Shown here: positions 9,363-18,569 of the stretch, one piece after another
Numbering within the stretch: position 1 is the stretch's first letter
Layout of the letters: each line of letters begins with the position of its first letter
Source: Nostoc mirabile CHAB5784
GTDB taxonomy: Bacteria > Cyanobacteriota > Cyanobacteriia > Cyanobacteriales > Nostocaceae
Length of the DNA: 64,000 bases
Reading direction: 5' to 3'
NCBI RefSeq assembly: GCF_020829645.1
Contig: NZ_JAIVFS010000011.1
Coordinates: 62,001 to 126,000, forward strand
Translations under genes and position numbers: made by a program
Notes under the pieces: generated by a model
What the model was told of the DNA's origin: nothing
The model's database searches: none
The model's input: the letters and a program-made list of their open reading frames with translations, nothing else

Positions 9363-9848
9363 CTATAAACGCCAGTTATCTAGTCTTAGTGAATAATCTA
9401 AATCCTTAATCCTTTGATAATGAGATAAATTACCAGTAACTAAAGTTAGATTATGACGGATGGCAATTGCTGCAATCATACAATCAGGATAACCAATTCT
9501 TTTTTTGGTTGTCTCTAAATCAGCGTAGATTTTCCCTGCTAATACCGCTCCTAAGAAAACAGAATGGTTTCTTTCAGCCATAATGGGCGATCGCTCATGA
9601 ACAGCTTCTGTCAAATCAAAGGATAATATCTCCTGTGAACTCACGATAGTTAAAAATTGCTGAAGGCGTTCTTCTTGCTTACGTTTTTGCCAACCTTCTA
9701 CAATTTCCATAACTGTAATTACAGAAATTGTATATTTATCAAACTGGTTTAAGTAAATATTGGCTTTAGCAATAATACGAGGATTTGCTCGTTTAATAAT
9801 TTCTGAAAGAATATCCGTATCAAGTAGGGACTTTTCTACTTTATTCAT
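9363..9848 (-). CDS. PIN domain toxin (VapC-like)
   Basis: A 161-residue PIN-fold ribonuclease candidate. The acidic residues expected of the family are visible: D in LLDTDILSE near residue 10, E in ISVITVMEIVEG, and D in GYPDCMIAAIA near the C-terminus. The start is taken at ATG 9848 because the adjacent antitoxin gene ends at 9841, giving an 8-bp overlap; the longer frame to 9920 would run through the antitoxin gene. Such proteins cleave RNA unless bound by the upstream antitoxin. Confidence 0.82.
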   Translation of the reverse strand: MNKVEKSLLDTDILSEIIKRANPRIIAKANIYLNQFDKYTISVITVMEIVEGWQKRKQEERLQQFLTIVSSQEILSFDLTEAVHERSPIMAERNHSVFLGAVLAGKIYADLETTKKRIGYPDCMIAAIAIRHNLTLVTGNLSHYQRIKDLDYSLRLDNWRL

Positions 9849-10074
9849 CTGATCCAGTATATCCTCTTTTTTCCATCGCCTCTGCAACAATTTCATCAAC
9901 AATTTCTGGAACATCCGCATATAATCCCATTAATGGATCTTTTTTCTCCTGAATTTCTGCTAAACGTTCAATTACATAAGTAATCAATTCTGTTAAAGTT
10001 GATTGATTGACTATTGCCAAAGTTTTTGCTCGCTCAAAGGTGAGTCTATCTAGTTCAAGTTCTATCTTTTCCAT
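9841..10074 (-). CDS. Antitoxin of PIN toxin-antitoxin pair
   Basis: A 77-residue acidic helical protein directly upstream of, and overlapping by 8 bp, the PIN toxin gene. The N-terminal half (LTFERAKTLAIVNQSTLTELITYVIERLAEIQ) resembles a ribbon-helix-helix-like DNA-binding unit; the acidic tail probably binds the toxin. ATG 10074 is preferred over TTG 10092, because that TTG overlaps the GGAG that would serve as ribosome binding site. Function is inferred from gene order. Confidence 0.7.
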   Translation of the reverse strand: MEKIELELDRLTFERAKTLAIVNQSTLTELITYVIERLAEIQEKKDPLMGLYADVPEIVDEIVAEAMEKRGYTGSDE

Positions 10075-10208
10075 GATGGTTTGAAACTCCAATATAAATT
10101 ATTATGGTTCCTTAATCTAGTGTAACTCAGCATTAATGGCGGTGCAGTGGGGCAAAATATTTGTTAGAAGTGCAGAGTTGTTTGCTTGTAATGAATAAAT
10201 CGGTGAAT

Positions 10209-10374
10209 CAGGGCTATTTCATTTTCATCTAGCCCGCCTCAGAATGAATTCTGAGTCTAATAGCGAAGTCGTCTAAAGACGACTGATAAAAGGTTAAAGT
10301 CCGTTAAAACGGACTTTAGCTATAAGAAAGGAACTTTAGTTCTAAGCGGTTTATGTCTAGAACGAAATAGCCCT
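10209..10374. mobile_element. MITE family C, copy 1 (TSD ATCGGTGAAT)
   Basis: Ends CAGGGCTATTTCATT and AACGAAATAGCCCT are inverted. The 10-bp direct repeat ATCGGTGAAT flanks it at 10199-10208 and 10375-10384. Inside is a hairpin cluster (10232-10350) with TCAGAATGAATTCTGA, GTCGTCTAAAGACGAC and GTCCGTTAAAACGGAC. Copy 2 is at 31835-32040. The rest of the gap 10075-10552 is AT-rich with no gene. Confidence 0.75.
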
Positions 10375-10552
10375 ATCGGTGAATAAGTTTCTTATCTACC
10401 TATAGAAGTTAAACAATTCCTTGCATTATTTACTGATTAATTTATGTCTAATGGAATTTTGAGGTATTTCCAATTTTATAATTCAACACAATAGCTATCA
10501 ATTAACGTTATTTGCTAAGATTTGATTAGGTTTTTGCTCTTACGCATCTTTG

Positions 10553-11821
10553 ATGACTTTCGACCTTCCCGACTCTCTCATTCTCCATACTGCACTTTCA
10601 GTATCTGGATTAACTGACTATATCCGCTTGCTGTTAGAGCAAGATGAACAATTACGCCAAGTTTGGGTAACTGGCGAAGTTTCCAGCGCTAACCACCATC
10701 GCAGTGGTTTATTTTTTACGCTGCAAGATACCGATCGCACCGCCGGAATTAAGTGTGTAGTATGGAATAGCCAATTACCAAAACTCGCCCAGATACCCGT
10801 TCCTGGTGAGCAGATAATCATTTTGGGTAGTATTCGCGTCTATCCGCAACGGGGAGAGTATCAGTTCTCAGTTTGGCAGACTCTACCTGCTGGTGTTGGT
10901 TTACAGGCGCTACGCTATCAACAACTCAAAAATCGCTTGCTGGCTGAGGGGTTGTTCGACGTTCAAAGAAAGCGATCGCTCCCAATCCATCCCCAAACGA
11001 TCGCTGTCGTCACTTCACCAACTGCGGCTGCTTGGGGTGATATTCAAAAAACTCTCAAGCAAAGGTATCCAGGTTTACAGGTTTTGTTTTCTCCCGCAAC
11101 AGTACAAGGTGAGCAAGCACCTGAATCTATCGTTAAGGCAATTGAACGGGTGGAAAGAGATGGCCGCGCCGAAGTGTTAATTTTATCCCGTGGTGGTGGC
11201 GCGGTGGAGGAGTTGGCTTGTTTTAATGATGAACGAGTGGTACGATCGCTTGCTAGTTGTTCTATTCCTGTAATTACTGGTATCGGTCATCAACGAGATG
11301 AATCTTTAGCAGATTTAGTTGCAGATGCTTGTGTGCATACACCGACTGCGGCGGCGGAACTGGTTGTGCCATCACTTTCAGAGTTGTATACTGAGCATCG
11401 GGGGCGAGTTGTGGCTTTACATGAGGCGGTATATGACTTTGGGGAAAATTCTCTTAATAAACTGCAAGTATTACGAAATCGTTTGCGACGGTTGCGGTTA
11501 GATCGGCAAGTGCAGCTGGAGGTGGACAAGTTAGGTTGGAAGCGTCAGCATTTGGTGCAAATTACGACGGGGCGATCGCAGCAAGCAACGCAGCATTTAG
11601 AGTTGTTGCGGCAGAAGTTGGCTAGTCTTGACCCGAAAGCTGTGTTGCAGCGTGGTTATGCGGTGGTAAGGCGGGAAGATGGGGCGATCGCTCGTTCTGC
11701 GGCGGAGTTGGCTGTGGGGCAAGAGTTAGTGATTCAGTTGGGGCAGGGTGGGGTTAAAGTGAAGGTTATGGAAGTAAACGAACCGCAGAGGCGCAGAGGA
11801 CACAGAGAGGTTAATGGTTAA
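10553..11821 (+). CDS. xseA: Exodeoxyribonuclease VII large subunit
   Basis: A 422-residue XseA with the N-terminal OB-fold ([23 protein letters not shown]), the catalytic domain with [14 protein letters not shown] and [11 protein letters not shown], and the [16 protein letters not shown] segment, then the coiled C-terminal region. With XseB it degrades single-stranded DNA from both ends. ATG 10553 is used; the codon before it, TTG 10550, is a less likely start. The last 16 or so residues ([17 protein letters not shown]) are encoded by an AACCGCAGAGGCGCAGAGG-type dispersed repeat, so the C-terminus has been altered by a repeat. It overlaps xseB by 8 bp. Confidence 0.95.
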   Translation: MTFDLPDSLILHTALSVSGLTDYIRLLLEQDEQLRQVWVTGEVSSANHHRSGLFFTLQDTDRTAGIKCVVWNSQLPKLAQIPVPGEQIIILGSIRVYPQRGEYQFSVWQTLPAGVGLQALRYQQLKNRLLAEGLFDVQRKRSLPIHPQTIAVVTSPTAAAWGDIQKTLKQRYPGLQVLFSPATVQGEQAPESIVKAIERVERDGRAEVLILSRGGGAVEELACFNDERVVRSLASCSIPVITGIGHQRDESLADLVADACVHTPTAAAELVVPSLSELYTEHRGRVVALHEAVYDFGENSLNKLQVLRNRLRRLRLDRQVQLEVDKLGWKRQHLVQITTGRSQQATQHLELLRQKLASLDPKAVLQRGYAVVRREDGAIARSAAELAVGQELVIQLGQGGVKVKVMEVNEPQRRRGHREVNG

Positions 11822-12041
11822 ACGTAAGGGTGCTTCTAGTTCTGAGGAAGGTTGGAATTATGAGGCGAAGGTTGCTGAGATAGAGGGAATAATTGCTCGG
11901 ATTGAGGCGGGTGAGTTGGAGTTGGAAGCGGTGTTTGACCAATTTGCAACTGCTGTTGAGTATTTGCGTCAGTGCGAAGGTTTTTTGCAGCAACGACAGC
12001 AACAGGTGGATTTGTTGATTGAAACGTTAAGTGATGAGTAG
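11814..12041 (+). CDS. xseB: Exodeoxyribonuclease VII small subunit
   Basis: A 75-residue XseB with the typical signature ([31 protein letters not shown]) and the heptad-rich C-terminal helix ([18 protein letters not shown]). It forms the holoenzyme with XseA. The start codon lies inside the end of xseA. Its likely ribosome binding site, AGAGAGG, sits inside the dispersed repeat that encodes the XseA tail, so the two genes are probably translationally coupled. Confidence 0.92.
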   Translation: MVKRKGASSSEEGWNYEAKVAEIEGIIARIEAGELELEAVFDQFATAVEYLRQCEGFLQQRQQQVDLLIETLSDE

Positions 12042-12720
12042 AACAATTACGCTATTATCGAACAGAATACATGCGTCAGTCGTCAGAATTCAGTTGGGTA
12101 TTCTGACTGAAAAAGCGGATAGCGTAGCGTTAGCGAGTCCGCGATAGCGCAGCGTTAGCGAGTATTTTCGAGTCGCGTCTGAATAATCGGCGTTTTTGCA
12201 CCCCCACAAAACTAGAATTTTTGGTGGTCAACTTTCGTAGTCGCGGGTCCCAATCCCCGACTGATAGCGCAGCGCTCCTTCGAGTCCGCGTACCCCTGCG
12301 GGGAAGCAAGCTAGCAAGAGCGTTTCGTAGAGAGCGTCTTGATTCTGACCGGAGCAACGGAAACGTCTCCGGCTCCGCTCCTGAATTCAGAATAGCTGAA
12401 TTCTTCTTCAATTCAGTTTCAAACTCCATCTTGCTAGGTATGGGGTTTTCTGGTTCTATTTCCATTGGGATATTAACTAAAGCTACCAAAATAGAAGGAA
12501 TATCTGAAAGTGGCACGATATAGTCAATATCGTCTACATTGCAAAATTATTTTCATACCGCGATTATGAAACGCCTGTTTTCTTTAGGCATTGCTAAGAA
12601 ATATGGCTATGGCAAAATCTTTATATAAATGAGGATTTTAGCGCTATTTTCAAAAGACTGATTTCTCTATGATAATCTGCGGAATGTGGGCTTTAACTCT
12701 ATTCGCTCAATTAATTTACA
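12042..12720. repeat. Repeat-rich gap
   Basis: The region 12110-12390 is a mosaic of degenerate AGCGCAGCGTTAGCGAG and CTACGAAACGCTC-type repeats. Related blocks occur at about 3090-3130, 19730-19870 and 39180-39290. Frames of about 100 codons exist on both strands here but follow the repeats and have no protein character. The last 150 nt are probably the promoter of the histidine kinase gene. Confidence 0.65.
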
Positions 12721-14532
12721 ATGTCTCAGCAACAGCGCACACTCCTAATTGTCGATGATTCCCCAGAAGATCGAGAATCGACCCAGAGAGCGTTTCATGA
12801 AAAAGCTGTTGCAGGTAAATTTGCTCAGGAATATCGGATTATTTTACCCGATGGTAGCATTCGCTGGGTTCACGATCGCTGCTTTGGGCTTCGAGATGAA
12901 ACAGGAGAGATTTATCGGTTTGCAGGTATTGCCGAAGATATCACCGATCGCAAACAGGTAGAAGAAGCATTACGCCAAAGCGAGGAACGCTATCGGTGCT
13001 TGGCAGAATTAATCCCACAATTAGTCTGGACAGCCAACCCTGAAGGAGCGTTACTCGATGTCAATCAACGTTGGTTGGAATTCACAGGATTAACGCCAGA
13101 ACAATCCTACACCATCGGCTGGAAAGAAATTGTCCATCCAGAAGATGTAATTATTATGGCTCAACGGTGGAGCAAGGCAGTAGAACAGGGTACTTCTTAT
13201 CAAGCCGAAGGTCGTATGCGGCAAGCAGATGGTGTTTATCGCTGGCATCTACACCAAGCAATTGGGCAAAAGGATAAGCAAGGTCAAATTGTCAAATGGT
13301 TTGGCAGTGCAACTGATATCGAAGCGCAAAAACAACTCGAAGCTGAACGCGATCGCCTATTCCAGCTAGAGCAAGCCGCGCGGGCTGAAGCAGAACGTGC
13401 CAATCGCATCAAAGATGAGTTTCTTGCCGTTCTCTCCCACGAATTGCGATCGCCTCTCAACCCCATTCTCGGCTGGACAAAACTGCTGCAAACTCGCAAA
13501 TTTAATGAAACTAAAACAGTTGAAGCCTTAGCTACCATCGAACGCAACGCTAAACTGCAAACTCAACTGATTGATGATTTGCTCGATGTCGCCAAGATTC
13601 TGCGCGGCAAACTCAGCATCGATGCTACTCCTGTAAATCTGGCATCTGTCATTAAATGTGCGATCGACACCGTAAGTACAGCAGCTGTTGCTAAATCAAT
13701 ACTATTACATTCAGTACTGCCGAATATTGGGCAAATCTCTGGAGATTTCAACCGCCTGCAACAGATCGTTTGGAATTTACTTTCTAATGCTATCAAGTTT
13801 ACTCCCAAAGGCGGACGGGTAGAAATCCGATTAAAGCAAGTCGATGATCAAGTACAGATTATCGTCAGCGACACTGGCAAAGGTATTAGCCCTGACTTTC
13901 TCCCGTATATTTTTGAATCATTCCGTCAAGAAGATGTCTCAATTACTCGCAAGTATGGGGGGTTGGGATTGGGGTTAGCGATCGTCCGTCAGTTAGTTGA
14001 GGCTCATGGCGGCACGATCGCGGCTGATAGTCCTGGTGAAGGCTTTGGAGCCACCTTTACAGTCCAGTTGCCACTGCTGAATGTTGAATCGGAAATCAAG
14101 CAGATAGATGAGTTGTCACAACAAGCACTTGAACTCACGGGGATTCGAGTCCTCACAGTTGATGATGATCCTGATGCCCGTGAGCTATTAACAGTATTGC
14201 TTACTGAATACGGAGCGCAAGTCCTGACTGTTTCCTCTGCGGCAGAAGTTTTGGCAAACCTGGAGTCCTTTCAACCCGATGTCTTAGTCAGTGATATTGG
14301 GATGCCCGAAGTCGATGGTTATTCCCTGATTCAACAAATCCGAACTTTAACCCCGGAAAAAGGGGGACACATTCTGGCGATCGCTTTGACTGCTTATGCC
14401 AGAGTTGATGATTACCAGCGAGCGATAACCAGTGGCTATCAACGCCACGTTACCAAGCCCCTTGATCCACAAGAGTTAGTTCAAGCTGTGGTGGCACTTG
14501 CACACAGTAAACCATCCCCTTCCTTAAAATGA
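12721..14532 (+). CDS. Hybrid histidine kinase with truncated N-terminal receiver
   Basis: A 603-residue signalling protein. The first 20 residues (TLLIVDDSPEDRES) are the start of a receiver domain. The sequence then jumps into the second half of a PAS domain (YRIILPDGSIRWVHDR ... GIAEDITDRK), so most of the receiver and half a PAS are missing. A complete PAS (about 85-200), a coiled linker, HisKA with SHELRSPLNP (H240), HATPase with the N, G1 (DTGKG) and G2 (GGLGLGLAI) boxes, and a C-terminal receiver with phospho-acceptor D525 follow. It should autophosphorylate and pass phosphate to D525. The kinase core closely resembles that of the protein at 20199-25235, a paralogue. The signal sensed is unknown. 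Confidence 0.9.
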   Translation: MSQQQRTLLIVDDSPEDRESTQRAFHEKAVAGKFAQEYRIILPDGSIRWVHDRCFGLRDETGEIYRFAGIAEDITDRKQVEEALRQSEERYRCLAELIPQLVWTANPEGALLDVNQRWLEFTGLTPEQSYTIGWKEIVHPEDVIIMAQRWSKAVEQGTSYQAEGRMRQADGVYRWHLHQAIGQKDKQGQIVKWFGSATDIEAQKQLEAERDRLFQLEQAARAEAERANRIKDEFLAVLSHELRSPLNPILGWTKLLQTRKFNETKTVEALATIERNAKLQTQLIDDLLDVAKILRGKLSIDATPVNLASVIKCAIDTVSTAAVAKSILLHSVLPNIGQISGDFNRLQQIVWNLLSNAIKFTPKGGRVEIRLKQVDDQVQIIVSDTGKGISPDFLPYIFESFRQEDVSITRKYGGLGLGLAIVRQLVEAHGGTIAADSPGEGFGATFTVQLPLLNVESEIKQIDELSQQALELTGIRVLTVDDDPDARELLTVLLTEYGAQVLTVSSAAEVLANLESFQPDVLVSDIGMPEVDGYSLIQQIRTLTPEKGGHILAIALTAYARVDDYQRAITSGYQRHVTKPLDPQELVQAVVALAHSKPSPSLK

Positions 14533-14651
14533 TTCGGTTCATATACTTATCGAGGAAGGCAGAGGCAGAGGAAAACTCAGTAAATCGCAAAGCTAAAAAC
14601 AGTACAATTTTTTGTGAAGATTAAAAAATCAACAAGCGCGATCGCCTGACG

Positions 14652-14753
14652 TTAAGAGTCGTCGATCACTTCTAAATAGCGCTCAAGTGCCGATAGGGTC
14701 TTATGCCCGCTTATTGATTGGATGTGACGCAGAGGTATGCCGCCCCGTGAACC
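14652..14753 (-). pseudogene. C-terminal remnant of a tyrosine recombinase/integrase
   Basis: The minus strand encodes GGIPLRHIQSISGHKTLSAL followed by ERYLEVIDDS and a stop. This is the box II region of phage-type integrases (G-H-K/x-T-x-x-x-x-x-x-Y, with the nucleophilic Tyr of ERYLEV). The rest of the gene is absent: upstream is the 43-nt dispersed repeat. It marks an old mobile element. Confidence 0.6.
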
Positions 14754-14796
14754 TACGGTGTACACACAAGTGCTGTCCACATACGTTTCAACTCTT
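14754..14796 (-). repeat. 43-nt dispersed repeat, second copy
   Basis: Minus-strand match to 709-751 (about 37/43). It lies directly against the truncated integrase fragment and could mark a recombination junction. Confidence 0.6.
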
Positions 14797-14839
14797 TTAC
14801 TCACATTTTTGTCAGAGTTAAACTGTCACACTTATCGAC

Positions 14840-14932
14840 ATCCCGCCCAGAACTAAAGTTCAGGGCTAATAGCTGAAGTCCACAAAGCGTGGACTTTAGC
14901 TATGAGACTCGGAATTCATTCCGAGGCGGGAT
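14840..14932. repeat. Hairpin-cluster element (ends ATCCCGCC / GGCGGGAT)
   Basis: Inverted ends enclose GAACTAAAGTTC, GTCCACAAAGCGTGGAC and TCGGAATTCATTCCGA hairpins. The wording TAGCTGAAGTCC...GGACTTTAGCTAT is shared with the clusters at 7140, 10232 and 32693. Confidence 0.6.
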
Positions 14933-15172
14933 AGAAACGCAGTGCGAGATTTATTAATTCGGTTGGTGCATGTTATGGAGACGTGTTAACCACGATCGCA
15001 AGCAGTAGAGGAGTTTAAATAGATTGTATTCTTGTATAGACGGCGATTCATCGCGTCTCTTGCCTTAACCAAACATTATTCCCACCTCTCTACATTGTTT
15101 TTCAGTCCTACGTCTCTGTAGACATCGCTCAAATTTAAACATTAGTTGTCAAAGTTTGAGCGTTTGCAGCTA

Positions 15173-15385
15173 ATGCTCTTCCATATATAAGAAACGCTTA
15201 AGCATTTGCAGCAAATGTATAATTAGTTGTTGCAAACGTTTAATACTTTGCAACAAATGCTCTTCCATATATAAGAAACGCTTAAGCATTTGCAGCAAAT
15301 GTATAATTAGTTGTTGCAAACGTTTAATACTTTGCAACAAATGCTCTTCCATGTATAAGAAACGCTTAAGCATTTGCAACAATCA
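15173..15385. repeat. 84-bp tandem repeat, about 2.5 copies
   Basis: ATGCTCTTCCAT begins units at 15173, 15257 and 15341, an exact period of 84 bp (28 codons). The minus-strand frame is open through it and would encode a repeating Leu/Ile-rich helix. It has no proper start and no ribosome binding site, so I treat it as a minisatellite. Confidence 0.8.
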
Positions 15386-15563
15386 TTGTAATGAACTTAT
15401 AAATCTATTTATTACGTGAAATATAACAGCAAAGGCAGTTTTTGCAGGAAGGAGTATTTCTCCTGTATATCTCCTGGCTGATTTTTTTATTAAAGCAGAC
15501 TACATCTATGCTTTCTTTAAATAAGCGCAAATTCGATGTTAAAGCAAAGCATAAGAGATGATT

Positions 15564-16322
15564 ATGGCTAAATTCCTTTTTGTAACTGACTTAGATGACA
15601 CCCTCGTGTATCGCACAGTGGGCGATGACAGCGCTTTAGCAGAACTAAATCAACTGCTGAGTCAACATCGCCAAGAATACGGTACGAAAATTGTTTATTC
15701 TACTGGGCGATCACCTGTACTTTACAAAGAACTCCAAGCTCAAAAAAATCTTTTGCAACCCGATGCCCTCGTCCTTTCCGTGGGTACAGAAATTTACCTT
15801 GATGGTACTGATACTCCAGACTCAAGTTGGTCAGAAATCCTCTCTCCGGGATGGGAAAGGGAAACTGTATTATCTATTACTAAAAAATACCGTGAGTTAG
15901 TTCGGCAACCAGATTCAGAACAGCGTCCCTTTAAAGTGAGTTTTTTCCTAGAGCAAGATGCGTCTGCGAATGTTTTACCACAACTTGAAGCCCACTTGCA
16001 GAAATATAAATTAAATGTAAAGTTAATCTACAGTAGCGGTATTGACCTTGACATTGTACCCCATAGCAGCGATAAAGGTCAGGCAATGCAGTTTTTACGC
16101 CAAAAGTGGAAATTTGCAGCAGAACAAACAGTTGTCTGTGGTGATTCAGGTAATGATATTGCTTTATTTGCTGTAGGCAACGAACGGGGAATCATTGTCG
16201 GGAATGCCCGCAAAGAGTTACTCCAATGGCACAATGAGCATCCCTCTGAACACCGCTACCTGGCTTCATGTTTTTGTGCAGGTGGAATTATTGAAGGCTT
16301 AAATTATTTTGGTTTTTTGTAA
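15564..16322 (+). CDS. Sucrose-phosphate phosphatase (HAD family)
   Basis: A 252-residue HAD hydrolase with the nucleophile motif DLDDTLV near the N-terminus, motif II in YSTGRS, and motifs III/IV in [10 protein letters not shown] and [11 protein letters not shown]. The family removes phosphate from sucrose-6-phosphate, the last step of sucrose synthesis, which supports osmoprotection and carbon transfer to heterocysts. Length fits the short cyanobacterial SPP lacking the plant C-terminal extension. ATG 15564 is preferred to ATG 15558 because AAGAG at 15553-15557 then has proper spacing. Its stop overlaps the ruvA start by one base (TAATG). Confidence 0.85.
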   Translation: MAKFLFVTDLDDTLVYRTVGDDSALAELNQLLSQHRQEYGTKIVYSTGRSPVLYKELQAQKNLLQPDALVLSVGTEIYLDGTDTPDSSWSEILSPGWERETVLSITKKYRELVRQPDSEQRPFKVSFFLEQDASANVLPQLEAHLQKYKLNVKLIYSSGIDLDIVPHSSDKGQAMQFLRQKWKFAAEQTVVCGDSGNDIALFAVGNERGIIVGNARKELLQWHNEHPSEHRYLASCFCAGGIIEGLNYFGFL

Positions 16323-16954
16323 TGATTAGTTATCTAAAAGGTATAGTCGCTGGTATCCAAACAATTGGCGCTAATCGCGTGATTCTGACTCTGGAAGTGA
16401 ACGGGTTGGGGTATGATTTGCAAGTTCCCCAACGGCTAGCAAACCAGTTACCAGAGTCGGGAGGAGTGGCGCAAATTTTTACCCATTTCCAAATTCGTGA
16501 AGAAGTGCCCTTTCTATATGGCTTTGCTTCGCCATCCGAACGCGATTTATTTCGCCACTTGCTGACTGTTACTGGTATTGGTGCAGCCTTAGCGATCGCA
16601 CTCTTGGACACTCTGGAACTACCAGATTTAGTCCAAGCAATTATCGGCGGCAATACGCAAATCTTAATTCAGGCTCCCGGTGTTGGTAAAAAAATCGCTG
16701 AACGCATCTGTTTGGAACTGAAAAGCAAATTAGTCGAGTGGCGCAAATCAGCCGGGTTCTTCGTCGCCACAGGTGGGCCAGCACCGGGAATTCTCGAAGA
16801 GGTGCAAATGACCCTCTTCGCCTTGGGATACACTGCCCATGAAGTCAGTCACGCCCTGCATGTGGTAAGTGAAGACATCGGACTACCCAAAGATGCCTAT
16901 GTCGAAGATTGGATTAAACAAGCGATCGCTCATCTCAGCAGCGAACAAGTTTAA
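16322..16954 (+). CDS. ruvA: Holliday junction branch migration protein RuvA
   Basis: A 210-residue RuvA with the N-terminal OB-fold ([24 protein letters not shown] in outline), the double helix-hairpin-helix region ([17 protein letters not shown] and [13 protein letters not shown]) and the C-terminal domain that contacts RuvB. It binds four-way junctions as a tetramer. It is translationally coupled to the phosphatase gene through TAATG; there is no ruvB next to it, which is common in cyanobacteria. Confidence 0.95.
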   Translation: MISYLKGIVAGIQTIGANRVILTLEVNGLGYDLQVPQRLANQLPESGGVAQIFTHFQIREEVPFLYGFASPSERDLFRHLLTVTGIGAALAIALLDTLELPDLVQAIIGGNTQILIQAPGVGKKIAERICLELKSKLVEWRKSAGFFVATGGPAPGILEEVQMTLFALGYTAHEVSHALHVVSEDIGLPKDAYVEDWIKQAIAHLSSEQV

Positions 16955-16957
16955 TTG

Positions 16958-17102
16958 TCATTTGTCATTAGTCATTGGTCATTAGTCATTAGTCATTAGT
17001 CATTAGTCATTAGTCATTAGTTATTCTTCCCCTGCCCCATGCCCACTGCCCCCTGCCCCATGCCCCCTGCTCCCACTCCCCACTCCCCACTCCCCACTCC
17101 CC
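16958..17102. repeat. Heptamer and C-rich tandem repeats
   Basis: First a run of TTAGTCA heptamers (16966-17019), then CCCCACT heptamers that run directly into the bioF start codon. These are short tandemly repeated repetitive sequences typical of heterocystous cyanobacteria. Confidence 0.85.
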
Positions 17103-18281
17103 ATGCCCACTGACCCTTATGCTTGGCTAGAACATTCCTTAGCAACGATTCATCGGGCTGACTGGTATCGTTCGGTACAACCTATCAATGGTCGTCCTGG
17201 TGCAACGGTGGTTTTAGCTGGGCAAGAGGTAATTAATTTTGCCAGCAATGACTATTTAGGATTGGCTGGGGATGAGCGATTAATGGCAGCCGCAACTGCT
17301 GCGATCGCAGAATTTGGAACTGGTAGTACTGGTTCTAGATTACTCAGTGGACATAGGGAATTACACAGGGAATTAGAGGAGGCGATCGCATCTACCAAAC
17401 GAACAGAAGATGCCTTGATATTTAGTTCAGGGTATCTAGCAAATTTGGGTGTCATTAACGCCCTCGTTGGCAAGCGTGATTTAATTTTATCTGACCAGTA
17501 CAATCATTCCAGTCTGAAAAATGGAGCGATTCTTAGCGGTGCAGTATTTGTGGAATACCCGCACTGTGATATTGCAATCTTAAAAACTCAGTTGAGTCAA
17601 CAGCGACAAAACTACCGACGCTGTTTGATTCTTACTGATAGCATCTTCAGTATGGATGGCGATTTATGTCCGTTGCCACCACTGTTGGATCTCGCTGATG
17701 AATTTAACTGTATGCTGCTAGTTGATGAAGCTCATGCTACTGGGGTACTAGGAAAAACTGGCGCTGGGTGTGTCGAACATTTTGGATGTACAGGAAAGCA
17801 GTTAATTCAAGTTGGGACTTTGAGTAAAGCTTTGGGTAGTTTAGGCGGGTATGTAGCAGGAAGTAACGCCTTAATTGATTTTTTGCAAAACCGCGCACCC
17901 ACTTGGATTTACACAACTGGACTTTCACCTGCTGATACGGCGGCGGCCTTAGCAGCAATCAAGATAGTACAACAAGAACCGCAACGCCGTACCCAATTGT
18001 GGCAAAATGTACATTATTTGAAAAATTTGCTGCAACAACAGTTAGCTAATTTAAAATTATTACCTTCGGAATCACCTATATTATGTTTTCAATTGTCCAA
18101 TGCGACAGATGCCCTCAAAGCTGGAAAACAGCTAAGAGATGCTGGCATTTTTGCCCCAGCAATTCGCCCCCCCACAGTGCCCACAAGTCGGATTAGAATA
18201 TCTTTAATGGCAACTCATGAAGCAGCACATATTGAAAAATTAGTAGCAGTGCTGAAGAATGTTAACATAATTCATAATTAA
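17103..18281 (+). CDS. bioF: 8-amino-7-oxononanoate synthase
   Basis: A 392-residue PLP-dependent alpha-oxoamine synthase. It condenses pimeloyl-ACP/CoA with alanine in biotin synthesis. The motifs present are [42 protein letters not shown] and [11 protein letters not shown] with the PLP lysine. The start codon lies at the end of a CCCCACT heptamer run and has no clear ribosome binding site, but the protein begins at the expected place for BioF ([20 protein letters not shown]). No other biotin genes are adjacent. Confidence 0.93.
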   Translation: MPTDPYAWLEHSLATIHRADWYRSVQPINGRPGATVVLAGQEVINFASNDYLGLAGDERLMAAATAAIAEFGTGSTGSRLLSGHRELHRELEEAIASTKRTEDALIFSSGYLANLGVINALVGKRDLILSDQYNHSSLKNGAILSGAVFVEYPHCDIAILKTQLSQQRQNYRRCLILTDSIFSMDGDLCPLPPLLDLADEFNCMLLVDEAHATGVLGKTGAGCVEHFGCTGKQLIQVGTLSKALGSLGGYVAGSNALIDFLQNRAPTWIYTTGLSPADTAAALAAIKIVQQEPQRRTQLWQNVHYLKNLLQQQLANLKLLPSESPILCFQLSNATDALKAGKQLRDAGIFAPAIRPPTVPTSRIRISLMATHEAAHIEKLVAVLKNVNIIHN

Positions 18282-18304
18282 TAATTAGTAATTCATAATT
18301 AAAA

Positions 18305-18520
18305 GGGAGCATCCCAGTTTGCATGCATGTCATTGCGAGCGTTGGCGCAGCCTAAGAAGAGAAGCGAAGCAATCGCAAAATCCTCCAACTCAGAGCGAGT
18401 CCATGCGATTGCTTGTCTGCGACACGCACTTGCGTTCGTCGTTCCTCCTCTCTACGAGACGCACTCGCGTTCGCAATGACAATTATTTTCTCCTTAAAAA
18501 ATAAAAACTGGGATGCACCC
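18305..18520. mobile_element. MITE family D (TSD TAATTAAAA) with nested family F element
   Basis: Ends GGGAGCATCCCAGTTT and AACTGGGATGCACCC are inverted and flanked by the 9-bp direct repeat TAATTAAAA (18296-18304, 18521-18529). Inside, 18329-18480 is a second inverted-repeat unit with ends GTCATTGCGAGCG and CGTTCGCAATGAC; a relative lies at 61045-61210. No transposase gene is present. Confidence 0.75.
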
Positions 18521-18569
18521 TAATTAAAAGACGCTAAGATAAAACACTTTTAAATTTAAGCATTAATCT

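Larger units (their letters stand above)
14533..15563. other. 1-kb gap with integrase remnant, hairpin element and tandem repeat
   Basis: In order it holds the C-terminal remnant of a tyrosine recombinase, the second copy of the 43-nt repeat, a hairpin element at 14840-14932, and an 84-bp tandem repeat at 15173-15385. The end is AT-rich and leads into the sucrose-phosphate phosphatase gene. Confidence 0.6.

Noticed and set aside
12130..12523. Overlapping frames of about 100-128 codons on both strands
   Set aside because: Composition follows dispersed AGCGTTAGCGAG-type repeats; no protein family character and no ribosome binding sites.
15170..15382. Minus-strand frame with 28-residue repeats
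   Set aside because: It equals the 84-bp tandem repeat, begins only at TTG, and has no ribosome binding site.
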